This document shows positions 17,698 through 26,978 of a DNA stretch of 64,000 bases, piece by piece. The DNA lies in contig PAKP01000087.1 of the NCBI GenBank assembly GCA_002706985.1, forward strand, positions 28,256-92,255, read 5' to 3'. The DNA comes from Sneathiella sp. (GTDB taxonomy: Bacteria; Pseudomonadota; Alphaproteobacteria; Sneathiellales; Sneathiellaceae). The notes under the pieces are model-generated. The model was not told the DNA's origin and ran no database searches. It saw only the letters and a program-made list of their open reading frames with translations. The stretch's first letter is position 1. Every line of letters starts with the position of its first letter. The position numbers and the translations under genes were made by a program.

Positions 17698-18870
17698 TTG
17701 GCAGAACAGACTGAATTTGACGTAGTGATCATTGGCGCCGGTATCGCCGGAGCCTCTCTTGCGTGCGAACTTTCGCCAGAGGTATCCGTATTATTGCTGG
17801 AAATGGAAGCACAGCCCGGTTACCACTCTACGGGCAGGTCTGCGGCCATGTTTGTTGACACATATGGCCCGCCGCCCATTCGTGCCCTGTCTCGCGCATC
17901 GGCGGATTTCCTGGAGAACCCGCCGGAAGGGTTTAGTGAAGGCCCGCTACTTTCCCGACGCGGGGTCATCATGATCGCCCGGCAAGATCAACTCACATCC
18001 CTTGAAAATATGATTGCAGATCTTTCCGATTCAGGAGATGTCAGACGCCTTGATGCAGAGGAGACGGAATCAGCAATCCCCATCCTTCGTAAGGGCTATG
18101 CGGCAGCCGGTTTTGCAAATGACCGGGTCAGCGATATTGATGTCAACGCCTTGCACCAGGGATATTTACGCAAATTTCGTTTCTCAGGTGGCAGCCTGAA
18201 GCCGGCACAAGAGGTGATCAAGCTCGAAAGAACTTCGAATGACTGGCATATCACGACGCCTGATGCCTCATACAAGGCGAAAAAGATTGTCAATGCAGCG
18301 GGCGCGTGGGCCGATTTCATCGGCGAACTGGCTGGCGCAACGCCAATTGGTCTTATACCGAAACGACGAACAGCAATGGTTGTCACCGCCCCGTCCGATA
18401 TCAACTCTGACAGATGGCCGATGGTCATCGACATTGACGAGCAGTTCTATCTGAAACCGGATGCTGGCAGACTATTGATCTCACCGGCAGATGAAACAAG
18501 CTCTCCCCCTTGCGACGTTCAACCCGATGAGCTGGATGTGGCGATCTGTGTGGACCGGATTGAAACGGCATTCGATCTTCCCATTCGCCGGATTGAGAAC
18601 AAATGGGCAGGACTGCGCAGTTTCGTTGAAGACAAGTGCCCGGTGTGTGGATTTGATGAGTCAATAGAGGGTTTCTTCTGGCTGGCCGGACAAGGCGGCT
18701 ACGGCATTCAAACCGCCCCGGCCCTTGCAAAAATTGCGGCATGTCTGGTCATGAAGCGCGACGTGCCGCAGGAATTTATAGATCACGGAGTTAATATCGC
18801 TGATCTGTCGCCGCAACGCGACACTTTGAAAACAAAGATAAAAGAAAACCTAAAGAGGAGGATGTCATGA
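17698..18870 (+). CDS. FAD-dependent oxidoreductase of the DAO (D-amino acid/glycine oxidase) family
   Basis: A 390-residue flavoprotein. The dinucleotide-binding motif FDVVIIGAGIAGASLACEL is at residues 6-24, with the second FAD contact AAGFANDRVSDIDV and the C-terminal WAGLRSF...GQGGYGIQTAPA pattern of the DAO fold. The family oxidises secondary or primary amines to imines. TTG at 17698 is proposed as the start because it sits six codons before the Rossmann strand with AGGT just upstream. An in-frame ATG at 17557 would add 47 non-homologous residues and run through the operator sites. It overlaps tctC by 4 nt. Confidence 0.85.
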   Translation: MAEQTEFDVVIIGAGIAGASLACELSPEVSVLLLEMEAQPGYHSTGRSAAMFVDTYGPPPIRALSRASADFLENPPEGFSEGPLLSRRGVIMIARQDQLTSLENMIADLSDSGDVRRLDAEETESAIPILRKGYAAAGFANDRVSDIDVNALHQGYLRKFRFSGGSLKPAQEVIKLERTSNDWHITTPDASYKAKKIVNAAGAWADFIGELAGATPIGLIPKRRTAMVVTAPSDINSDRWPMVIDIDEQFYLKPDAGRLLISPADETSSPPCDVQPDELDVAICVDRIETAFDLPIRRIENKWAGLRSFVEDKCPVCGFDESIEGFFWLAGQGGYGIQTAPALAKIAACLVMKRDVPQEFIDHGVNIADLSPQRDTLKTKIKENLKRRMS

Positions 18871-19805
18871 AACTCAAGGGATTGTTTTTGGGGTTGATTA
18901 CCTGGTTGTTACTCAGTGTCCCCGCGTTCGCAGATTGGACACCATCGGGGCCAATTACGCTTCAGATTGGCTTTGATGCAGGTGGCGAAACGGACACGCT
19001 CGGTCGTGTTATCGCCAAAGAGATGGAAAGCCAGACGGGCTGGGATATTGTTGTTGAAAACAAACCCGGCGGCGGGGGGATCGCCATGTTCACCGGGATC
19101 GCGGTGGCCAAACCTGACGGGCAGACCCTTGGAATGGGCGTCAATATGCCAATCCTTGTGAATCTGGTGCTCAGGGGCGACAAGCTCCCGTTCAATCTGG
19201 AAAGTTTTGACTATCTTGCGACTGTAGCCCGGGCACAGGTCGCCATCATCGCAAAATCCGACGCGCCGTTCGATGACCTTGCGGGACTGATCGAGTATTC
19301 AAAATCCAACGATGGGGCTCTTGTCGCGTTCGATGCCAAGCCACAGGAACTTCTGATGAAGTATGTGGACGGCGAAACTGGTGCAGGCTTCAAACTCGTC
19401 TCGACAAAAAGCAGTGCAGAAGCTATTCAGAATCTTCTTGGGGACCATGTAATCGCCTCCTTTGCGGCAGGTGCGCATATTCCCTACATCGAAAGCGGCG
19501 ATGTTAAAATGATTGCGAGCGCAAATGCCTCGCGGCACGGCTACGCTCCTGATACGCCAACTGTTGTCGAACAAGGATATGAAATATACGTAGATCCGTA
19601 TTTCTTCATTGCCGCTCCTGCAGGCTTGCCGGCGGAAACCAAGGATACGCTTGCAAAAGCACTTCACAATGCAATCACCTCGGATGCGCCTAAAAAAGCG
19701 ATCGTCAATGCGCTTAAAACCGACCCGAGCGACCTTGGGCCGGATGGGACTCAAAAGATGCTTACAGAAGGCGTTGGGAATGTTAAAAAACTGTTCGGAA
19801 AGTAA
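18867..19805 (+). CDS. tctC: Tripartite tricarboxylate transporter substrate-binding protein TctC
   Basis: A 312-residue periplasmic binding protein (signal peptide with cleavage near PAFA-DW). The TctC/Bug pattern is visible: GPITLQIGFDAGGETDTLGR, ENKPGGGG at about 65-72, and the later GAHIPYIESGDVKMIASAN. It binds a carboxylate in the periplasm for TctAB. Its ATG overlaps the stop of the DAO gene (ATGA), suggesting that the imported compound is handled by that oxidase. Confidence 0.9.
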   Translation: MKLKGLFLGLITWLLLSVPAFADWTPSGPITLQIGFDAGGETDTLGRVIAKEMESQTGWDIVVENKPGGGGIAMFTGIAVAKPDGQTLGMGVNMPILVNLVLRGDKLPFNLESFDYLATVARAQVAIIAKSDAPFDDLAGLIEYSKSNDGALVAFDAKPQELLMKYVDGETGAGFKLVSTKSSAEAIQNLLGDHVIASFAAGAHIPYIESGDVKMIASANASRHGYAPDTPTVVEQGYEIYVDPYFFIAAPAGLPAETKDTLAKALHNAITSDAPKKAIVNALKTDPSDLGPDGTQKMLTEGVGNVKKLFGK

Positions 19806-19806
19806 G

Positions 19807-19843
19807 GTTGCGAGGGCACACACTGCGCTCAATGCCTTGCAAC
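19807..19843 (+). other. Imperfect hairpin between tctC and tctB
   Basis: GTTGC (19807-19811) pairs with GCAAC (19839-19843), and the stem continues inward with five more pairs, one bulge and one G-U. It lies in the 66-bp space between tctC and tctB and could favour higher expression of the binding protein. There is no T-tract. Confidence 0.3.
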
Positions 19844-19871
19844 ACTAGAATAGACGCGGGAGATCCAGCCA

Positions 19872-20291
19872 GTGCTGCTTAATCGGCTATCAGGAGCATT
19901 CGTTGTCACCCTGGGTCTCCTGCTTTACTTCATGATTATTCCTATGCACACGGAGGTCGTTGATTATGGCTGGATGCGGCCGCAGTCCATTCCAAATGCC
20001 TGCGCGATCCTTTTCGTCTTTTTGGGAATAGTGCAAGTCCTATTTCCGACCGGCGCAACGTCGGTCGGCTTTTTCGAATTATTACGGGTCTCATTGTTTG
20101 CGATCGTTACAATGGCCGCTCTTTGGGCCATGGCACGATATGGTTTTTTGGCGATTACCCCGATTTTCGTTGGCGCATTAATGCTCCTCGTCGGAGAGCG
20201 CCGGATAGGATGGTTGCTGGGCGGCGTTGTTGTCTTGCCTCTTACTATCTGGCTGACCGTGGTTCTCTTGCTTGATAGAACCCTGCCGTGA
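19872..20291 (+). CDS. tctB: TctB-like small transmembrane subunit
   Basis: A 139-residue membrane protein with about four hydrophobic helices (GAFVVTLGLLLYFMIIP, AILFVFLGIVQVLFP, LLRVSLFAIVTMAALWAMA, LLGGVVVLPLTIWLTVVLL). Size, topology and position between tctC and tctA identify TctB, whose sequence is otherwise poorly conserved. It starts at GTG, with GGGAG upstream. Confidence 0.87.
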   Translation: MLLNRLSGAFVVTLGLLLYFMIIPMHTEVVDYGWMRPQSIPNACAILFVFLGIVQVLFPTGATSVGFFELLRVSLFAIVTMAALWAMARYGFLAITPIFVGALMLLVGERRIGWLLGGVVVLPLTIWLTVVLLLDRTLP

Positions 20292-20303
20292 GGGCGAATG
20301 TGA

Positions 20304-21836
20304 ATGGTTGATGTCACTACCATTCTGGCCGGACTTGGCGATGCACTAAGTCTGACAAACCTGTTGTTTGTTATTGGCGGCGTTGCCTTGGGCCAGTTCA
20401 TCGGCGCCCTGCCCGGAACGGGTCCGGTTATGGCGATGGCCGTCGCCATTCCTTTCACCTTCGTCCTAGATCCTCTGGCAGCAATTTCCTTCCTCGTCGG
20501 CGTCAATAAGGGCGGCCTCTTTGGCGGCGCCATTCCGGCGATCCTGATCAATACACCCGGCACCCCTGATGCGGCGGCGACGGCCCTTGATGGTCATCCC
20601 CTCGCGAAAAAGGGAAAGCCCGTCAAAGCAATGAAAATGGCACTCTTTTCATCGGTTACCGGGGATACTTTCAGCGACATTGTCCTGATAACCCTGTCCG
20701 CCCCCCTTGCGATCATCGCCCTGCAGATGGGTCCCGTCGAAATATTTGCCCTGATGATCTTTGCATTCTCTATTATTGCCGGGCTGATTGGCGATTCAAT
20801 AACAAAAGCGCTAATTGCCGCTGTTCTGGGATTATTTTGTGCCATGGTCGGGCTTGATCCGGAGCATGGGACCCCCCGCCTCTATTTCGGCTATTTCGAA
20901 TTGTTTGATGGCCTCCCCCTTACTGCCGTTGCAATCGGAATGCTGGCTGTCGCGGAAATTTTTCGTCGCCTTGCCAATATCGGCAAATCAATATTACCGA
21001 CCATAGAAATTCCGGACACCCAGGACGCTTGGGATAAGCGCGTAAGCTTGGCCGAATACTGGGCTTGCCGTTATGTAATGGCGAGGGGCGCCATTATCGG
21101 AACCGTCCTTGGCGCTATCCCGGGTATCGGATCAACTGCGGCCGCCTTTATGAGTTATGCGTCCACTAAACAGACATCGAAAGACCCGGACTCTTTCGGC
21201 AAGGGAAATATTCAAGGGGTTGCCGCCACTGAGGCCGCGAACAGCGCTGTGGTAGGGGCCAATCTGATACCGCTACTTGCGATCGGAATCCCTGGCAGCA
21301 TCACCGCAGCCCTTCTCATCTCCGCTTTCAAGATCCACGGCATTCAGCCGGGGCCCCTCCTGTTCGAGCAGCAGGGCCGTCTCATATATGGTCTGTTCGG
21401 GGCAATGCTCATGGCCAATTTGATGAATTTGCTTATAGGGCAAGCAAGCCTCCGGCTTTGGGCGAGGATAATCAGCGCGCCTGAGTCACTGGTCTTCTCG
21501 GCGGCACTGGTTTTATGTATCACAGGGGTCTATGCATCAACAGGCGGCATGTTTGGTGTAGCCGTCATGCTGGTCTTCGCTATACTTGGCTATGTAATGA
21601 CATCATTCGGCTATTCCGTCGTCATTTTTATTATTGCCTTTTTCCTCGGAAACAAGCTGGAGCTCTCGCTGTCCCAAACTCTGGTTATTCTGAACGGCGA
21701 CCCATTGGCAATCATCAATTTCCCGGTCGCTCTGGCCTTGCTGCTACTATCCATCTTCTCCATTGTCTGGCTGGGTTATCTGGCTCCTCGAAGAGCCCGC
21801 AAACGGGCCGACGCTTATAACAATAATCCGGAGTAA
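20304..21836 (+). CDS. tctA: Tripartite tricarboxylate transporter large permease TctA
   Basis: A 510-residue polytopic permease with 10-12 hydrophobic helices and the TctA glycine-rich motifs GQFIGALPGTGPVMAMAVAI, PAILINTPGTPDAAATALDGHP and GAIPGIGSTAAAFMSYA. It forms the ion-coupled transport channel with TctB. It lies 12 nt after tctB and ends in a short stretch before a hairpin shared with the convergent phosphatase gene. Confidence 0.93.
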   Translation: MVDVTTILAGLGDALSLTNLLFVIGGVALGQFIGALPGTGPVMAMAVAIPFTFVLDPLAAISFLVGVNKGGLFGGAIPAILINTPGTPDAAATALDGHPLAKKGKPVKAMKMALFSSVTGDTFSDIVLITLSAPLAIIALQMGPVEIFALMIFAFSIIAGLIGDSITKALIAAVLGLFCAMVGLDPEHGTPRLYFGYFELFDGLPLTAVAIGMLAVAEIFRRLANIGKSILPTIEIPDTQDAWDKRVSLAEYWACRYVMARGAIIGTVLGAIPGIGSTAAAFMSYASTKQTSKDPDSFGKGNIQGVAATEAANSAVVGANLIPLLAIGIPGSITAALLISAFKIHGIQPGPLLFEQQGRLIYGLFGAMLMANLMNLLIGQASLRLWARIISAPESLVFSAALVLCITGVYASTGGMFGVAVMLVFAILGYVMTSFGYSVVIFIIAFFLGNKLELSLSQTLVILNGDPLAIINFPVALALLLLSIFSIVWLGYLAPRRARKRADAYNNNPE

Positions 21837-21863
21837 AAATGCTCCCGTTCGTTTGCGGGAGCA
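21834..21863 (-). terminator. Intrinsic terminator of the P4-type phosphatase gene
   Basis: An 8-bp stem TGCTCCCG (21840-21847) / CGGGAGCA (21856-21863) is followed on the minus strand by TTTTTAC. It lies between the convergent ends of tctA and the phosphatase. It has a U-tract only in the minus direction. Confidence 0.78.
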
Positions 21864-21884
21864 CTTCGAATAATTGATTGCCGC

Positions 21885-22736
21885 CTATTCCTTGGGATCC
21901 CAATAGGTCATGGAATCCAGCTTCATCTGACGTTTCTCTTCATTCGGGAGTTTGAAATCATAGCCGAAGGTTGCGGCCTCCCATGAACCATACATCGGAT
22001 TGGCAATTGTGATCCATTTGCTGCTCCAGTAATCCTTGTATGTATCTATCAGGGCGTCCCGTTCCGCCAAGGTAGCGTCCCGCGCTTCGACAAAGTCCCC
22101 AAGGTTATCGCCGACGATCATGACAACCCGGTAATCCTTGGCGACATGCGCTCTTCTGGTCGTCTTGTCGGACCCCCATTCCTCCTTCTCGCCACGCAGC
22201 AGTACGGTGTCAAATTCCTCATTCACGTAATATCCAAGATCTTTCAGGTTTTTGACCGTGCCCTCTTCCTCGGGTGCTTTCCGGTTCGACACATAAAATA
22301 TCTCGACCCCTTTTGAGCGTGCGTAATCGATGAATTCTTTTGACCCGGCGATGGGTTTGGAGGTTGCGCCCATCACAAACGGAGCCCATGTTTTGGAGCT
22401 ATAGCCGGTTTTCGCCTTGATCAGCCAGGCCTCGTAAGCCGTGTTATCCAGTACCGTTTCATCAACATCAAGAATAACCGCTGCCGGCTTATTCTGGTAA
22501 TCCCCTTCCTGTTCTATTGCAGCCGTCCAGTTCTTATCGGCGAGACCGCGGTCGAGCATAACTTCCGCCAGTTTATAGGCCGCGAGAGCCGTCGCTTTGA
22601 ATTCGACCGATGTTTGTGTCCATAGAGTAGCGTTGGTGAGGTCATTTTCTTCTGCCTGAGCCGTTATCGGCAAAGCCATCAGAGTTGCGAGCGTAAAACC
22701 CGCAAGCACACTACGGGCGGCAAATTTAATTTTCAT
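21885..22736 (-). CDS. HAD-IIIB acid phosphatase, 5'-nucleotidase e(P4) family, non-lipidated
   Basis: A 283-residue exported phosphatase. The signal peptide MKIKFAARSVLAGFTLATLM... is cleaved near AQA-EEN. The HAD nucleophile motif is VILDVDETVLDNT (about residues 90-102), followed by the P4-family VEIFYVSNRKAPEEEG and the C-terminal VVMIVGDNLGDF. The family hydrolyses nucleoside monophosphates such as NMN. Unlike H. influenzae e(P4) there is no lipobox Cys, so it is probably a soluble periplasmic enzyme. ATG at 22736 has GGGGAG 7 nt upstream; the further upstream start does not. Confidence 0.88.
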   Translation of the reverse strand: MKIKFAARSVLAGFTLATLMALPITAQAEENDLTNATLWTQTSVEFKATALAAYKLAEVMLDRGLADKNWTAAIEQEGDYQNKPAAVILDVDETVLDNTAYEAWLIKAKTGYSSKTWAPFVMGATSKPIAGSKEFIDYARSKGVEIFYVSNRKAPEEEGTVKNLKDLGYYVNEEFDTVLLRGEKEEWGSDKTTRRAHVAKDYRVVMIVGDNLGDFVEARDATLAERDALIDTYKDYWSSKWITIANPMYGSWEAATFGYDFKLPNEEKRQMKLDSMTYWDPKE

Positions 22737-22947
22737 AGAAAAACTCCCCATTCAGATGATGCTGGCGGCCCGACTGCCAAATAGAAGGTGATGTCGCAGC
22801 CTGCCGAAGAGTTTATTTCGTCAGAAATCCCGACATTAGACAATATATTTTTTCATGCCGAATGAAGGTGGAAAGATGCTAGTTTGAATTTGTATTGTCG
22901 ATACATCGAGAAAACCAAGAATAATTTATAAAGAGACATCATTCGAT

Positions 22948-24060
22948 ATGGATCAATCTGAATTGCTGAAAAAGGTCGAAGAGTTTGCTTCCGCCCATAT
23001 CCGTCCACGGCGACATGAACTGATCACCGCGACATCATTTCCGAAGGATCTTTGGCAGGCTTTCGCAGACTCCGGCCTGGCCGGGCTTTCAGTTCCTGAG
23101 GAATTCGACGGCCTGAATGCCAATTATGGCGTTTTATCCGCCGCAGCCCAATATCTCAGCCGGGTTGGTGGTGTCCCGGGCGCCACAATGGCGTTTATGT
23201 CTCATTGGCTTATCTGTCGGTTGCACATCGTATCGGATGCACCGGAGAAGATGAGACAGCAACTATTGCCGGCCCTCGCGAAGGGGGAAGCCACCTTGTC
23301 TGTGGCCATTTCCGAGCCAGGCGCAGGTGCCCATCCGAAGCACCTGGCAACATCCGCACGGCGAGAGGGCGATCATTACATCTTGAACGGAGAGAAAGCC
23401 TATCTGACAAACGGCCCCATCGCGGATCACTTTATCATTCTCGCAATCACGGATGAAACGGAGGGACGAAAATCATTCAGCGCGATCCTTGTTCCGGCGG
23501 ACAGCGCGGGTCTGGAGCGAACGGAAGGTGTCAAAATTGACTTCCTTCATCCTTGCCCACACGGAGGTATCCGCCTCAACGACTGTAAAGTAGGGGTTGA
23601 AAATCTCATCGGTGTGGCGGGAGACGCCTTTAACCGCACCTCGATGCGGATGCGGGTCATTGAAGATGCTGCCGGGGCAGGCGGAACCGTTGGATCATTT
23701 CAGTGCCTGCTGAACGATATTGTCCCAATTACCCCTAAAGAAAAGGCGCGTGAAATCGGCGCAATCAGCACTCAGCTCCAGCTGCTGGAAGTGGGGGCAA
23801 TTCACCTCGCAAAAATGGTCGAGAATGAGAATGACGGCCTCGCGCCGATAGTGGAAATGCAACTTGGCTTCCATCAGCAATGCCAAACCCTAAGCAAGGC
23901 ATTCGCGGCATTGATCGAGGATCTGCCGTCAACTCTCCCGACCGAAACAGAACTCCTCAACCGGGATATTGCAAAGTCCCTTACAATTGCCCGTTCCACA
24001 CATGCCGTGCGACTGACAAAGATCGGGCATTCCCTTCAGAGATTAGCGCCTCGCCCTTAG
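22948..24060 (+). CDS. Acyl-CoA dehydrogenase-like flavoprotein
   Basis: A 370-residue protein of the acyl-CoA dehydrogenase superfamily. The N-terminal helical domain contains WQAFADSGLAGLSVPEEFDG; the middle beta domain has LSVAISEPGAGAHPK (FAD and substrate loop) and HYILNGEKAYLTNGPIADHF. The C-terminal helical domain is less typical: the usual YEGT-like segment with the catalytic Glu is not visible, and the protein ends at SLQRLAPRP. It could be a divergent dehydrogenase or a related flavin enzyme. It converges with the DUF1989 gene (11 bp apart). Confidence 0.8.
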   Translation: MDQSELLKKVEEFASAHIRPRRHELITATSFPKDLWQAFADSGLAGLSVPEEFDGLNANYGVLSAAAQYLSRVGGVPGATMAFMSHWLICRLHIVSDAPEKMRQQLLPALAKGEATLSVAISEPGAGAHPKHLATSARREGDHYILNGEKAYLTNGPIADHFIILAITDETEGRKSFSAILVPADSAGLERTEGVKIDFLHPCPHGGIRLNDCKVGVENLIGVAGDAFNRTSMRMRVIEDAAGAGGTVGSFQCLLNDIVPITPKEKAREIGAISTQLQLLEVGAIHLAKMVENENDGLAPIVEMQLGFHQQCQTLSKAFAALIEDLPSTLPTETELLNRDIAKSLTIARSTHAVRLTKIGHSLQRLAPRP

Positions 24061-24071
24061 ATGACCGACTT

Positions 24072-24938
24072 TTATTCATTAAAGCCATGATTGCGTGAAT
24101 ACGAATTGATGGCAGGAGACGACCAGTCCGCGGGTAGGCCTGCTGTCGGGCGATACACCTCGACCTTTAATGGATAGCATTTCGCTGTATCGCTGGAATG
24201 AATAGAGCTGCAATCTCCGCCGGGGCAAGTTGACAGTCCACCCAGGAGATCGATCTCCGCAAAAAACTCAAGAAAATCGCCTGGACGCACAGGGCTGGCC
24301 TTCATGAAATACTGATGCGTATCCTGCGTGAAACCGGTGCACATGAAGACATTCAACACATCATGGACGTGCATTTCCGCGTCCGTTCCAGCAATCCCCT
24401 TTTCTTTCGCGAGAGCTCGGGAAAGATTTGAATGACAGCAGTAATGATACTCGCCGCCGCTTAAAAGGCGATTAGTGTACGGATCACAGCGCGTTCCGAT
24501 CACATCATGCACCCCACCGCCATACTCATCCCATCTATACCAATCCAAAGTGTCATGTGTAATGGTTGCCATGGGCCGCATATAGGGAAGGTTACTCCAA
24601 AGTCTGTCGCCGATACTGACATGGGTACCATGTAACGCACGGGTCTTGCCGCTGAAAAACCGCTCATTCAGGTCAGCGGCATTCCAAAGATTAAGATCAC
24701 CAACTTGCGGCCCTTCAACACTTACAATGCGAAAGAAATAGCCAGCCGGCACATGAAAGGTCCCGGCGTCCCGCGGTTCAACGATGATCTCATCAACCTG
24801 TCGCAAATGACGCCGCGCTTCCGCATAGATTTCTGTAGGAGGAAGCGGCAGATTATCCGTAGGATAACATATGACGGGCGGGACCGCGCGGCGAGATGCG
24901 GCATCGGCAGGTTCTGGATTCTCCGATTTGTATTTCAT
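24072..24938 (-). CDS. DUF1989 / urea carboxylase-associated family protein
   Basis: A 288-residue soluble protein of the DUF1989 family. Typical parts are VPAGYFFRIVSVEGPQVGDL, NLWNAADLNERF, RCDPYTNRLLSGG-YHYCCHSNL and VFMCTGFTQDTHQYFMK, with conserved His and Cys residues that may bind metal. Family members often sit beside urea carboxylase/allophanate hydrolase or aminomethyltransferase-like genes, but none is here. ATG at 24938 follows AAGGAAG at proper spacing; the longer reading adds 12 unsupported residues. Confidence 0.8.
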   Translation of the reverse strand: MKYKSENPEPADAASRRAVPPVICYPTDNLPLPPTEIYAEARRHLRQVDEIIVEPRDAGTFHVPAGYFFRIVSVEGPQVGDLNLWNAADLNERFFSGKTRALHGTHVSIGDRLWSNLPYMRPMATITHDTLDWYRWDEYGGGVHDVIGTRCDPYTNRLLSGGEYHYCCHSNLSRALAKEKGIAGTDAEMHVHDVLNVFMCTGFTQDTHQYFMKASPVRPGDFLEFFAEIDLLGGLSTCPGGDCSSIHSSDTAKCYPLKVEVYRPTAGLPADWSSPAINSYSRNHGFNE

Positions 24939-25017
24939 GGTTCTTCCTTTGATGTGACACTCTCTGGATGCCATGCCCGCAATCCGGGATGCAAGTGATT
25001 ATCGAAACGCAGGCGAC

Positions 25018-26958
25018 TTACCAGCCGCCTCCACCGCCTCCGCCGCCGCCGCCGCCAGACGAGCCACCGCCAGAAGAGCCGCTTGAGCTTCCCGGTGCGG
25101 TCGATGCTGAGGAGATGGCATTCGTAAAACTGCTTCCCAGCGACGACGAAAAACCGGAAAGGTTGGCCGCGTTGAAGTGACGGCCATGATACCAGCTTGG
25201 CCGATAACCTTGCGATTGCCACGGCCCCTCTCCGGTCTCGGAAAAGGCATCTGCGAATTGTTCGGACCAGGCATTTTCTACATCCAGCGCAATTGCGAAC
25301 GGCAGGTAGCGTTCAAAAAGTTCCGGCGTGCGGTCGGGCGGATTGAAGAAATTCATTCTATCCTTCTCCGTTACGCTCAAGAAATCCGCAAATCCGGCAA
25401 ACCGATCCATCATTTTGCGCCCCAGAAGCGTCGGTGCCTTTAAAAGGTGATAGAAAACCACATTCACAATCTGGATCAGAAGAAAAATAATCGCCGCAAC
25501 CGGCGAGGCCATTTCAACAAAGAAAAACAACCCTGCAAACTCCCCGCCGATGAAAGGGATTGCCATGACGGTTATCAAAACGGCGCTTGCTCCGGAAACT
25601 GCATCGCCACCAAGGAAAGATTGCCAGGCGCGCAATCCCTTGCGCAGGAGAAAATAGACCCCGACCGTCCAGCCTGAAAGCCAAAGGGAAATAAAGGCAG
25701 TAGGTATCGGCTCCCGCGCCCAAATGATCATCAGGATAATGATGATGAGCGACAAGCCCGCGCCTGAGAAAAAATACATCCTGTTGTTGTTGAAATAGTT
25801 TTTCTCAAATTCGGTCCGCAACCATTCTTTCAGACCATCACGGGCTCTTCCGAAATGCCGATGATTTTTCTTTTTCAACTCGATCTCATCCCGAAGTCCG
25901 GAAAAAAGACCACGCGCAACGGCACTTTCTCCCATGGAAAGCGGTGCATTATCACCAGTTTTGACAAGCCGGTACTTACCTGAACTGTCTTCTGAAATAG
26001 TCAGAAAGCCCTTCACCGCCATATTGACAATCGCTGCCGTGAAGACCTTGTCATCAAACCCCATTTTGCGGATATAACGCATGGCGGCCGGGGAGTAGTC
26101 GGCCGGTGGCTCAAAGAAGGGAATGATTGTCCCGGCCGCAGGATCACGCCCGACACGCCACCAGAGGGCAGAATAATAAATCACCAAAATCAGCAATCCT
26201 ACTAATCCGACAATCAGTATCCGGTTATCTGCAAGAAGATATCCCAGCCTCTCGCTCTCTGTCGGCCTGGCAACATACCCAACCGGCCAGGAAACCGCGA
26301 TTGTAAGCCCTTCTTTTGCTCGGAGAGGCTGAGTTGTATAAAAACCGATCCCATCCGCATAATCGCGTGTCTCAAAGGCACGGCCTGCTTCACCCTCATA
26401 CCCTGTATATGCCGCATAATTAAGAATGGGCGCATCGTTCGGCAGATGGACACGGGCGCTCGCACTCTCAATCTCGAACGCCCAGCCGTTCCCCGTCACA
26501 TTCCAGTATAACTCGTCAAATTCATCAAAAAATCCGATCTGTCGGGTCGTGTTATAGGTAATGGTATAGCGATGCTCTCCCTTGTCGATAAATGTGTCCT
26601 TGCTGCCAATATAGACTCGCAAGCCATTTGAAAGCCGCTCGGGATGGAACGGTTCCGGTTGTCCGTTGCGCGTGACTTCTTCAACCGAAAAGCCAACCCG
26701 ATATTGATTTCCGGCCTTGTCTTTGTAATCGGTCGGGAAGTCGCGATAAATTCCGCGTCTGATTTCAAGCCCTTCACTGATCACCGTGATCGTCTCTTTA
26801 ACGGTAAGGGAGGCGTCGGCATGGACCCAGAGATCACTCTCGAAGTTTTTGATGACTTCCCGTGCTCGCAGGTTTTCCGGGGCAACAATGCAAAGCAGAA
26901 AGGCCAGCCCCAGAACAGCCAGGGTGCGGCAGGTTAGAATGAAGGTCGAATATTGCAT
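25018..26958 (-). CDS. DUF2207 membrane protein with Gly-rich C-terminus
   Basis: A 646-residue membrane protein. A signal/anchor helix leads to an extracytoplasmic DUF2207 domain (VIKNFESDLWVHADASLTVKE, RRGIYRDFPT, about residues 30-240), then a helix (ILIVGLVGLLILVIYYSALW), a cytoplasmic part, three or four helices and a soluble tail ending in SSGGG then a run of Gly and a final Trp. The YciQ/DUF2207 family is commonly encoded with LemA, as here. Function is unknown. ATG 26958 is used, but TTG 26967 lies closer to the Shine-Dalgarno AGGGAGAAG and may be the true start. Confidence 0.85.
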   Translation of the reverse strand: MQYSTFILTCRTLAVLGLAFLLCIVAPENLRAREVIKNFESDLWVHADASLTVKETITVISEGLEIRRGIYRDFPTDYKDKAGNQYRVGFSVEEVTRNGQPEPFHPERLSNGLRVYIGSKDTFIDKGEHRYTITYNTTRQIGFFDEFDELYWNVTGNGWAFEIESASARVHLPNDAPILNYAAYTGYEGEAGRAFETRDYADGIGFYTTQPLRAKEGLTIAVSWPVGYVARPTESERLGYLLADNRILIVGLVGLLILVIYYSALWWRVGRDPAAGTIIPFFEPPADYSPAAMRYIRKMGFDDKVFTAAIVNMAVKGFLTISEDSSGKYRLVKTGDNAPLSMGESAVARGLFSGLRDEIELKKKNHRHFGRARDGLKEWLRTEFEKNYFNNNRMYFFSGAGLSLIIIILMIIWAREPIPTAFISLWLSGWTVGVYFLLRKGLRAWQSFLGGDAVSGASAVLITVMAIPFIGGEFAGLFFFVEMASPVAAIIFLLIQIVNVVFYHLLKAPTLLGRKMMDRFAGFADFLSVTEKDRMNFFNPPDRTPELFERYLPFAIALDVENAWSEQFADAFSETGEGPWQSQGYRPSWYHGRHFNAANLSGFSSSLGSSFTNAISSASTAPGSSSGSSGGGSSGGGGGGGGGGGW

Positions 26959-26978
26959 CAAAACCAATCTTCTCCCTG

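Noticed and set aside
18096..18434. 112-codon minus-strand frame inside the DAO gene
   Set aside because: Shadow of the FAD oxidoreductase; no independent support.
25018..25180. Plus-strand frame with a run of prolines
   Set aside because: It is the complement of the Gly-codon run at the end of the DUF2207 protein. The run is a low-complexity codon repeat, not a separate gene.
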